Assembly: GCA_041168165.1 (NCBI GenBank) | Contig: JBEELK010000117.1 | Location: 1-12,869, forward strand | Reading direction: 5' to 3' | Length of the DNA: 12,869 nt | Origin: SXPK01 sp041168165 | Lineage (GTDB): Bacteria > Planctomycetota > UBA1135 > UBA2386 | Shown: positions 1 through 5,762 of the stretch, piece by piece | Layout: every line of letters begins with the position of its first letter | Numbering within the stretch: position 1 is the first letter of the stretch | Translations under genes and position numbers: made by a program | Notes under the pieces: model-generated | Seen by the model: only the letters and a program-made list of their open reading frames with translations | Database searches by the model: none | Told to the model about the DNA's origin: nothing

Positions 1-854
1 ACCTCGATCGTCGCGCCCGCCTCGGGGTGGCACGCAAAGCCGACGGACATCGTCGGCCGCACCGAGAGCGCGTCGCAGACGATGGGCTCGTCAGCAACCG
101 CTTTGCGCATGCGTTCGCCGAGAGCGCGCGCTGCGGCTGCGCCCATCCCGGGCGCGCACGCGGAGAACTCGTCGCCGCCGAAGCGACTCACCACGCCGCC
201 GGCCTCGTTCACGATCGCGCCCAGTCGCTGCCCCACGATCGCGATCGACCGCTCGCCGACGAGATGCCCGTGCGTGTCGTTGAGCCGCTTCAGCCCATCG
301 AGATCCATCATGAACACCGCGAGCGGTTGGGTCTCCGCGGAGGCACGGCGCAGCAACTCCTCGACGCGCTGCTGGTAGACGCGCTGCACCGGCAACCCGG
401 TCAGGTCGTCGACGTTCATCAAGTGATCCACCGTCTGGTGGAACTCCGCTTCGAGCGCGTCGTGGTAGGTGAACTTCAAGATCGTCGCGCCCAGCACGAT
501 GCGATCGCCTTCCGATAGCGTCGCTCGCTCGACGCGCCGTTCGCCGAGCAGCGTGCCATTGGTCGACTGCAGGTCGACGATCTCCCACGCGACTCCATCG
601 CGCGTTCGCTCCAACATGCAATGCACTGCGGACACCTGTGGATCGCCGAGGATCGCGAGTTGCACGCGCTCAGCGCTGCGCCCGGCCACGAGCGATGGCT
701 CGTTGAGCAAGTAGCGCCGACCGACTTCCGCGCCTCGCATCACCACGAGCACCGGCATGCGGACAGCGTGCTTCAGCTTCGGCGCGGTCGTCCGCATCAC
801 CGTCGTGCGGTCGAGCGGTTGGGTCTTGTCGTCGTGCGGGCGCGCGGGATCCAT
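1..854 (-). CDS. FHA-GGDEF protein, probable diguanylate cyclase (3' end outside window)
   Basis: The minus-strand frame is open from ATG at 854 to the window edge, giving 284 residues without a stop. Residues about 38-128 form an FHA domain: GR at 58-59, SAVH at 75-78 and STNGT at 97-101 are the phosphothreonine-binding signatures. A short linker leads to a GGDEF domain: DDLTGLP at 149-155, the metal-site MMDLDGLK at about 182-189, and an intact RFGGDEF ending at residue 230. Intact GGDEF suggests synthesis of cyclic di-GMP from GTP, gated by FHA binding to a phosphoprotein. The allosteric RxxD I-site expected five residues before GGDEF is absent (EAGG there). No signal peptide or membrane segment is visible, so it should be cytoplasmic. 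The first 23 residues are rich in Thr (11, 17, 18, 22, 23). There is no clear ribosome binding site, and a later ATG at 797 is possible. The last part of the GGDEF domain lies outside the window. Confidence 0.9.
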   Translation of the reverse strand, partial: MDPARPHDDKTQPLDRTTVMRTTAPKLKHAVRMPVLVVMRGAEVGRRYLLNEPSLVAGRSAERVQLAILGDPQVSAVHCMLERTRDGVAWEIVDLQSTNGTLLGERRVERATLSEGDRIVLGATILKFTYHDALEAEFHQTVDHLMNVDDLTGLPVQRVYQQRVEELLRRASAETQPLAVFMMDLDGLKRLNDTHGHLVGERSIAIVGQRLGAIVNEAGGVVSRFGGDEFSACAPGMGAAAARALGERMRKAVADEPIVCDALSVRPTMSVGFACHPEAGATIE

Positions 855-877
855 CTGCGTCGCATGGTGGCGCAGGC

Positions 878-891
878 TGCGACGCGTCGCA
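878..891. promoter_or_regulatory. 14-bp perfect palindrome in divergent promoter region
   Basis: TGCGACGCGTCGCA is fully self-complementary and lies 24 bp upstream of the FHA-GGDEF start and 90 bp upstream of the barrel gene start. Its half GCGTCGCA (884-891) recurs as a direct repeat at 857-864, beside the FHA-GGDEF start. Position and symmetry suit an operator for a dimeric regulator acting on one or both genes. GC-rich DNA produces such palindromes by chance more often than AT-rich DNA, so this remains a candidate. Confidence 0.35.
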
Positions 892-947
892 ACCTCGCGG
901 CTCCCGCATCGCAATCGCAGCAGCAGCGAGCAAGGCGCAACTCCCAT

Positions 948-965
948 TGCGCGCGCCTGCGCGCA
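948..965 (+). promoter_or_regulatory. Hairpin in leader of barrel gene
   Basis: TGCGCGC (948-954) and GCGCGCA (959-965) pair around a 4-nt loop, 16 nt before the GTG start at 982. It would sit in the 5' untranslated leader and could limit ribosome access. No anti-hairpin or ligand-binding fold is visible. Confidence 0.25.
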
Positions 966-981
966 GCGGTTCCATGCGTTC

Positions 982-1881
982 GTGCGGATCACCCCTATCG
1001 CTCTCTGGCTCTGCGTCACAGCCCCCGCGTTGGCTCAGGGCGCGATGCTCGACGTGCTCGATGGCGAGACGCTCTACGACGGAGGCTCGCTCCTCACGTT
1101 GGGCACCGAGTGGCAGCGGCGCGACACGATGCGATCGGGGCGCGACCGCGCAGACAATCCGCTGTCGCTGCGCGAACGAGAACAGGCTTCGACCATCGCA
1201 TTGCAGTACGGCCTGCGCCACGACCTCCAACTCGGCATCGCGGCGAGTTGGGTCGAGACCGAGCAACGGAGCACGGGCCTCGGCCTCGACGCCGAGAACT
1301 TTGGCGACATCGAGTTGCTCGCGAAGTATCGATGGCTGCGACTCGATGGCCGCGGCTTCGCGACCAACTTCGCGTTGCTGAGCAGCGTCTCGATCCCGAC
1401 CGGCGAGGACGACGCAACGACGCAAGGCGTCGAGTTGTCGCCCGACCTGCAGCCAGGAAGCGGCGGCGTCGATCCGTCGCTCGGAACCGCAGTGACGCAC
1501 GAGCCGGGCCGCTGGCGATTCAACGCCGCGTGCAGCTACCAGTGGCGCAACGACACGGACCACGATGGCGACGTGACGGGCGACGAGTTCGTGTCCGAAC
1601 TCGCGATCGGCAACCGGTTCTGGCTCGAGCCATATCCGGGCCCGTTCATGCGGCTCGACCTCGTCGCGCGCTTCTACCACTTCGATCGTGACACGCAGTT
1701 TGCTCAGCTCCAAGACAGCACCGGCAGCGAACGCGCGACCATCGGCCTCAACTACGCATTCCGTCCGCGGCCCTCGCTCGACTTCCAGATCTACGTCGAG
1801 GCTCCGTTCTGGCAGCACGTGAACGGCACGCAGCTAGGAGCCGATTGGCAGTTCGACATCACCTTCGGTTACCGATTCTGA
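982..1881 (+). CDS. Outer-membrane beta-barrel protein, MetA-pathway/transporter type
   Basis: The product has 299 residues when started at GTG 982, which begins a classical signal peptide: a basic start, a hydrophobic core and ALA-Q at about 18-21. The frame is open back to 757, but the upstream part overlaps the opposite-strand FHA gene and encodes unlikely sequence, so GTG is preferred although no good ribosome binding site is seen. The mature part alternates short beta-strand-like stretches and polar turns (LQYGLRHDLQLGIAASW, AKYRW, VSIPTGED, RFNAACSYQW, FRPRPSLDFQIYVEAPFWQ) and ends in a terminal Phe (FGYRF), as outer-membrane barrels do. The pattern resembles the putative transporter/phenol-degradation MetA barrel family (PF13557-like); the family link is from pattern memory and the substrate is unknown. 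The interrupted lipoprotein frame follows 16 bp later and is probably co-transcribed. Confidence 0.75.
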   Translation: MRITPIALWLCVTAPALAQGAMLDVLDGETLYDGGSLLTLGTEWQRRDTMRSGRDRADNPLSLREREQASTIALQYGLRHDLQLGIAASWVETEQRSTGLGLDAENFGDIELLAKYRWLRLDGRGFATNFALLSSVSIPTGEDDATTQGVELSPDLQPGSGGVDPSLGTAVTHEPGRWRFNAACSYQWRNDTDHDGDVTGDEFVSELAIGNRFWLEPYPGPFMRLDLVARFYHFDRDTQFAQLQDSTGSERATIGLNYAFRPRPSLDFQIYVEAPFWQHVNGTQLGADWQFDITFGYRF

Positions 1882-2026
1882 CGAAGCAGGTTTCACCATG
1901 CAGATCCGCGCGATTCTTTTGCCCGTGTTGCTCGCAGCCTGCGCCGCGCCCGGCGTGAAGCTGATCCCGCTCGACAGCGATTTCGCGCTGCTCGAAGTCG
2001 ACCTGCGAGGTTGAACATGAAACGAG

Positions 2027-2050
2027 GAGCTGCTGGGTCTCCAGCGGCTC
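2027..2050 (+). other. Stable stem-loop directly after the in-frame TGA pair
   Basis: GAGCTGCTGG (2027-2036) pairs with CCAGCGGCTC (2041-2050) through ten base pairs, one of them U-G, closing the loop GTCT. It starts 6 nt after the second TGA; the loop begins 16 nt after that TGA and 22 nt after the first. Geometry and a G at the first loop position match the general description of bacterial SECIS elements. The same bases encode ELLGLQRL, so the stem may simply reflect codon use. Confidence 0.35.
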
Positions 2051-2100
2051 TTCGAGGGCCAGTTCGGCCCTACTCCTGAGATCGACCTCGACCGCCAGAT

Positions 2101-2114
2101 CGCGCGCGCGCGCG
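2101..2114. repeat. (CG)7 dinucleotide tract
   Basis: Seven CG units run through the 3' half of the interrupted lipoprotein frame, encoding alternating Ala/Arg codons. Such tracts are prone to slippage and can adopt Z-DNA. A change of unit number would shift the reading frame, but at present the frame is kept. Confidence 0.7.
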
Positions 2115-2440
2115 TGCCCGCTCCGCAGCAACTCGACTTCGTTGCGTTGCGCGATGGCGTCATCCGCAACAACGTCGGCGTGGACCGCATCGTGGTCGCG
2201 ATGAAGGCGCGCGCCGACAACGGCAACGTCGTGGCGCAAGCGACCCAGCAGTCGTGGATCCTCCACGACGCGCCGAACGACGCGGCTGGCCCGTGGCTGT
2301 GGCTCGCGGTCGATGACCTCGACACTGTGCCATCGCTGCGATTCCTCGGCGCGAGCGCGAGCCCGACAGAACGTCCCGCGTCACTCCCCGAGTCCGCGGC
2401 CAAGCGGTAGAGTCAACACCGTCCCCTCACCAACCCACGT

Positions 2441-2460
2441 CGCGCCGCGCCCACGGCGCG
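2441..2460 (+). other. Short GC hairpin before VWA gene
   Basis: CGCGCCG (2441-2447) and CGGCGCG (2454-2460) pair around six bases, ending 4 nt before the GAGGA ribosome binding site of the VWA gene. There is no T-tract. It could separate transcription from the upstream frame or influence translation; chance is also possible at this GC content. Confidence 0.25.
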
Positions 2461-2464
2461 CCAC

Positions 2465-2469
2465 GAGGA
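2465..2469 (+). promoter_or_regulatory. Ribosome binding site of VWA gene
   Basis: GAGGA ends three bases before the ATG at 2473. It is one of only a few clear Shine-Dalgarno motifs in the window, and it fixes the start of the VWA gene. Confidence 0.6.
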
Positions 2470-2472
2470 ACG

Positions 2473-4254
2473 ATGTTCCTGTCGCGAACCCTCTCCCGTT
2501 TCGCATTCGTCGCCACCACGCGCATGGCCTTCGCCATCGCATGCGCGCTCGCCGCATCGGCCTCTGCCCAGCAAGAGACGCTGGAGACGATCGAGCAGAT
2601 CCGCCCCTACGACGAAGCGCTTGCTCGCTACACGGAGCTGATGAAGCGCAAGCCGCTGCGCCACCACTTCGCGGGCCGCGAACTGATGGCGCTGACGAAG
2701 AAGCCTGAAGCGCTCACGATCCTCATCGACGACTTCCGCAAGGTGAAGGACTACCGCGACATGTCGCGCTACCACCTCGCGACGTTGTTCGGCACGTGGT
2801 TCGACACGCCCGATGCCGCCAACCAACTGCGGCAACTGCGCACAGCCAATCCGAAGCCCGCAGACCTTTGGCTTTGGGTTCAGGCGTTGCGCGTCGAGAC
2901 CAAGCACCTCGGTGCCAAGGACACGCTTGCGATCGTCACGGACGACAAGTCGATCCATCATCAAGCCGCCGCGTTCGTCGCGTTGTCGATGCGCGGCAGC
3001 GACGAGACCTGGGACGCGATGTTCCACTTCGCGACCAACTTCCCGCAGAAGGACTCCGACCGCAGCATGCTGCTCGGGGCAATGTCAGGCGCCGTGTTGC
3101 GCAACAAGGCCAAGGTGCGCAGCGAACGCGCGCGTGCGGGCATGACCGCATACATCAACTTGCTGGCCGAGCCCGTGAAGCTCGACCACATGATGAAGGT
3201 GCAGATGGCGCGCCATCTGCAGATCGCGCTCAATGGGCCGGGCCTGCTCGTGCAACCGGAGCCGTGGTTGTTGCTGCTCCAGCAAGATGCGCCGAAGAAG
3301 CCGAGCGGCGGCGGCAACACCGTGACGCGGCCTCGCTTCTTTGGCATCGAGACCGAAGGCGAACGCTTCTGCTACGTCGTCGACATGTCCGACTCGATGC
3401 TGCAGCCGATCTCGCCGAGCGTGAAGCCAAAAGGGCCGGTCACGGGTCCCAAGAAGAAGCCGAAGGGCGAACTGCTCGACGAGAGCGACCTGCCGTGGCA
3501 CCAGATCAACACGCGGTTCGATCTCGCGCGCGAGCACCTCAAGATGTCGCTGATGCGGCTGCCCGATGACAAGTTCTTCAGCATCGTCTGGTTTGGCGAC
3601 TCATCAGGGACGCTCGATTCGTGCCCAGGCCTGATTCGCGCAACGAAGGCCAACGTCACGAGGGTCTGTAAGGAACTCGACGAGATCAAGCCGGGCCCCG
3701 CGCAGCCGGGCGCATCTGCGCTCGGCAGCCTCAAGGGCGACACCAACCTGCACGGCGGACTGCGCCGCGCGTTCGCGCTCTCAGGCAAGGGATTCGTCGA
3801 AACCGACGCGTTCATCGATGCAGGCCCGCTGACCGAAGGCTGCGACACGATCTTCTTGCTCTCGGATGGCGCGCCCTCGACGGACGACTTCAAGGTCCAA
3901 GACAAGGACTACGGCGAGGACGAGGCAGTCACCGACTACGAGACGAAGGCGAAGGGCGTCCGCTCGCCGATCATGGGCTACAACGGGCCCTACATCTTCG
4001 GCTTCTCGATCGTGTCCGACATCGATCGCATGAACACGTTCCGGCGCGTGCGCATCCACGCGATCGGGATCGGCGAGGCCGACGAGAGCTTGCTGCGCCG
4101 TCTCGCCAACATTGGCCAAGGCCAGGTCTACATGGTCGGCAAGGGCGAGCAGCAGCAAGGCGCGGGCAGCAAAGGCCCCGGCGGAGCAGGCGGCCCGGGC
4201 GGAGCTGGTGGCCCGGGCGGTCCGGGCGGAGCAGGCGGCCCCGTTCGCAAGTAG
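2473..4254 (+). CDS. Secreted von Willebrand factor A domain protein with Gly/Pro tail
   Basis: The product has 593 residues. A signal peptide ends near ASA-QQ (residue 32/33). Residues about 35-275 are mostly helical and resemble a repeat-type helical domain; I recognise no named family there. A VWA domain covers about 290-555 with a complete metal-ion-dependent adhesion site: DMSDS (D304, S306, S308), T424 in GDTNLHGG and D465 in LLSDGAPS. A VWA core strand IHAIGIGE lies near 528-535. About 35 residues rich in Lys and Pro are inserted between the first strand and the first helix. The C terminus (about 567-590) is a low-complexity Gly/Pro/Ala run before a final VRK. VWA domains bind protein partners through the metal; here the role is probably extracytoplasmic adhesion or complex assembly. 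The start is supported by GAGGA. No partner such as a MoxR ATPase is nearby, which argues against a chaperone-type VWA system. Confidence 0.88.
   Translation: MFLSRTLSRFAFVATTRMAFAIACALAASASAQQETLETIEQIRPYDEALARYTELMKRKPLRHHFAGRELMALTKKPEALTILIDDFRKVKDYRDMSRYHLATLFGTWFDTPDAANQLRQLRTANPKPADLWLWVQALRVETKHLGAKDTLAIVTDDKSIHHQAAAFVALSMRGSDETWDAMFHFATNFPQKDSDRSMLLGAMSGAVLRNKAKVRSERARAGMTAYINLLAEPVKLDHMMKVQMARHLQIALNGPGLLVQPEPWLLLLQQDAPKKPSGGGNTVTRPRFFGIETEGERFCYVVDMSDSMLQPISPSVKPKGPVTGPKKKPKGELLDESDLPWHQINTRFDLAREHLKMSLMRLPDDKFFSIVWFGDSSGTLDSCPGLIRATKANVTRVCKELDEIKPGPAQPGASALGSLKGDTNLHGGLRRAFALSGKGFVETDAFIDAGPLTEGCDTIFLLSDGAPSTDDFKVQDKDYGEDEAVTDYETKAKGVRSPIMGYNGPYIFGFSIVSDIDRMNTFRRVRIHAIGIGEADESLLRRLANIGQGQVYMVGKGEQQQGAGSKGPGGAGGPGGAGGPGGPGGAGGPVRK
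4174..4243 (+). repeat. Gly/Pro/Ala-coding low-complexity repeat
   Basis: GGC-rich codons repeat imperfectly; a 17-base block coding for GGAGGP occurs near 4180 and again near 4225. It encodes the glycine-rich tail of the VWA protein with a Gly-Gly-X rhythm, not the Gly-X-Y rhythm of collagen. The tail is probably flexible or surface-exposed, and its length may vary between strains. Confidence 0.6.
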
Positions 4255-4262
4255 CCAGAACG

Positions 4263-4286
4263 GCGCCGCGCGAACGTCCGCGGCGC
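4263..4286 (+). terminator. Hairpin after VWA gene, terminator-like
   Basis: GCGCCGCG (4263-4270) and CGCGGCGC (4279-4286) form a perfect 8-bp stem with an 8-nt loop, starting 8 bp after the VWA stop codon. No T-run follows, so it is not a classical intrinsic terminator; it may stabilise the 3' end of the mRNA. A candidate -10 box for the methyltransferase gene follows 30 bp later. Confidence 0.4.
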
Positions 4287-4315
4287 AGCGCGATGGAAGC
4301 CCAAGATCACAGGGC

Positions 4316-4321
4316 TACTGT
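4316..4321 (+). promoter_or_regulatory. Candidate -10 box just before methyltransferase start
   Basis: TACTGT, within GGCTACTGT, fits TAnnnT and ends 10 nt before the ATG at 4332. Transcription would then begin within a few bases of the start codon. Similar GCTAC boxes precede the genes starting at 9394 and, on the minus strand, 11519. No clear -35 is visible. Confidence 0.3.
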
Positions 4322-4331
4322 GCGCGCCCCC

Positions 4332-5723
4332 ATGAGTCGATCCGATCTGCCCGCCCCGGTGCAACGCGGTGACCGCGTGCGCCTTTCGATCGAAACGCTT
4401 GCGGATGGCCCGGACGCGCTGGCGCACATCGATGGCTACGTCGTGCTGGTTCCGGGCGCGTTGCCGGGCGAACGCATCCGCGCGGAGATCACGAGCGCGG
4501 CGCGCAAGTTTGGCCGCGCGCGCGTCGCCTACATCGACGAGGCCTCAGCAGAACGCGTCGAGCCCGCGTGCCGTCACTTCCTCGAATGCGGCGGCTGCCA
4601 CTGGCAGCACATCGACTACGCGGCGCAACTTCGCTTCAAGCAGAAGCGCGTCGAGAAGGAACTCGCGTGGGCGCGCGGCGAACCCGCGCCAACGGTGTCG
4701 GCGACCCTCGCCAACAAGGAGCCGTATGGCATGCGCCACAAAGTCGCGCTGCAGGTGCTGCCCGATCGCAGCCACGGCATGGTGCCTGCTCTGCATGCGC
4801 TGCGCGAACTGGACCTCGTGGCCGTGCACGAGTGCCCGGCGAGCGCGGATAAGCCGCTGCGCTTGGCAAGGGAGACGATCGCGTTGCTCGCCGACCTTCG
4901 CATCGAAGCGTGGGATCCCGTGTCGGATCGCGGCGAGTTGCGCAGCGTGCTCGTGCGCACCGCGGAGGCGACTGGGCAAAGCCATGTGATCGTCGTCGCG
5001 CGCTACGACTTGCCCGAGGTCGAACGCATCGCGCAGGACCTGATGGCGATGGGCGCCACCACGATCAGCGTCAACTACAACGACGGCCCCGAGAGCCGCT
5101 TGCTCGGCACGCAGACCGTGCGCGTCGCGGGCCCCGATCGCATCGACGAGCAGATCGGCGGCGTGCACTACTGCATTTCGCCGACATCGTTCTTCCAGAC
5201 GTCGCCATTCGCGGCGGGCCTGCTCGTGAATCTCGTGCAGGAGATGCTCGCGCCGAAGGCCACGGACATCGTCGCCGATCTCTACTGCGGCGGCGGCCTG
5301 TTCTCGCTGGCGCTCGCGGCGCGCGCGCGCGAAGTGATCGGCATCGAAGAGTCGCCCGTCAGCATCGGCGACGCCGACGCGGGCCAGCGCCGCAATCGCA
5401 TTCGCAACGTGCGCTTCGTGCGCGGGCCGGTCGAAGCGCACGCGGCGCGACTTGGCAAAGACTTGCCCAAGCCCGACCTCGTCGTGCTCGATCCGCCGCG
5501 CGAAGGCTCCGGCACAGAGGTGTTGCAACACATTGCTGCGCTGCGTCCGCGCAAGATCGCGTATGTCGCATGCGACTCAGGCGCTCTCGCGCGCGACCTT
5601 CGCTTGCTGCACACGATGGGCTACGCGGCGAGCCGCGTCGTTCCGGTCGACATGTTCCCGCAGACGTGGCACGTCGAGACCGTTGCGCTGCTGGAGCCGA
5701 TCCAGGGCACCGCGACGAACTGA
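4332..5723 (+). CDS. rlmD: RlmD/TrmA-family 23S rRNA (uracil-C5)-methyltransferase
   Basis: The product has 463 residues from ATG 4332; an in-frame ATG at 4293 would add 13. The later start is favoured because a -10-like box precedes it and the TRAM domain follows closely. Order of parts: TRAM domain (about 10-68); four cysteines for a [4Fe-4S] cluster (C80, C86, C89 in CxxxxxCGGC, and C168); FFQTSPF (287-293); SAM-binding DLYCGGG (316-322); DPPREG from D387; the catalytic Cys C414 in VACDSG; and the conserved Glu E449 in WHVET. The enzyme should methylate C5 of a uridine in 23S rRNA (U1939 in E. coli) using S-adenosylmethionine. The catalytic loop reads CDSG instead of the CNP of E. coli RlmD. 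TRAM plus Fe-S favours RlmD or RlmCD over RlmC; exact specificity is not certain. The epimerase gene follows 39 bp later on the same strand. Confidence 0.9.
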   Translation: MSRSDLPAPVQRGDRVRLSIETLADGPDALAHIDGYVVLVPGALPGERIRAEITSAARKFGRARVAYIDEASAERVEPACRHFLECGGCHWQHIDYAAQLRFKQKRVEKELAWARGEPAPTVSATLANKEPYGMRHKVALQVLPDRSHGMVPALHALRELDLVAVHECPASADKPLRLARETIALLADLRIEAWDPVSDRGELRSVLVRTAEATGQSHVIVVARYDLPEVERIAQDLMAMGATTISVNYNDGPESRLLGTQTVRVAGPDRIDEQIGGVHYCISPTSFFQTSPFAAGLLVNLVQEMLAPKATDIVADLYCGGGLFSLALAARAREVIGIEESPVSIGDADAGQRRNRIRNVRFVRGPVEAHAARLGKDLPKPDLVVLDPPREGSGTEVLQHIAALRPRKIAYVACDSGALARDLRLLHTMGYAASRVVPVDMFPQTWHVETVALLEPIQGTATN

Positions 5724-5731
5724 GCGTTTGT

Positions 5732-5743
5732 CGCCGCGCGGCG
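5732..5743. other. 12-bp GC palindrome between methyltransferase and epimerase genes
   Basis: CGCCGCGCGGCG is a perfect palindrome in the 39-bp gap. As RNA it offers only a short stem with a cramped loop, so a terminator role is weak; it could be an operator or chance in GC-rich DNA. Confidence 0.2.
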
Positions 5744-5762
5744 CAGCAGTAGCTTCCGCCGC

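Larger units (their letters stand above)
1898..2410 (+). pseudogene. Small lipoprotein frame interrupted by two in-frame TGA codons
   Basis: An ATG at 1898, seven bases after an AGG, opens a lipoprotein signal (hydrophobic core then LLAAC, lipobox Cys at residue 15). The frame meets TGA at 2012 and again at 2018, then stays open in the same phase to TAG at 2410, for 170 codons in all. The part after the stops (beginning NEELLGLQRL and running through LDFVALRDGVIRNN and PWLWLAVDDLD) has the same GC-rich third positions as neighbouring genes and reads as ordinary protein. No ATG, GTG or TTG occurs in frame between 2021 and 2113; the first is GTG 2114. I do not recognise the family. Explanations: a decayed gene (CGA to TGA transitions), two compensating assembly indels, recoded UGA, or a genuine 38-residue lipopeptide (1898-2014) followed by a separate frame. 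It lies directly after the barrel gene. Confidence 0.6.

Noticed and set aside
757..981. N-terminal extension of the barrel protein back to ATG 757
   Set aside because: It overlaps the opposite-strand FHA-GGDEF gene, encodes Arg/Ser-rich shadow sequence, and a proper signal peptide begins at GTG 982.
2007..2030. Programmed +1 frameshift at GGT TGA, as in prfB
   Set aside because: The sequence after the stops continues in the original phase, so a single +1 shift would lead into a frame without sensible protein.
1834..2403. Minus-strand 189-residue open frame
   Set aside because: It is antisense to the barrel gene end and the lipoprotein frame, has Ser/Arg/Thr-rich composition typical of a shadow frame and no recognisable motif.
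2413..3027. Minus-strand 204-residue open frame opposite the VWA gene
   Set aside because: High GC leaves long antisense frames; this one is rich in Arg, Val and Gly without domain signs, and the VWA frame on the other strand is certain.
4174..4243. Collagen-like domain or CRISPR-like repeat
   Set aside because: The rhythm is Gly-Gly-X, not Gly-X-Y, the units are too short and lack spacers; it is a low-complexity coding tail.
4545..5531. Minus-strand 328-residue open frame opposite the methyltransferase gene
   Set aside because: It lies entirely within a gene with clear catalytic motifs and has His/Arg/Ala-rich shadow composition.
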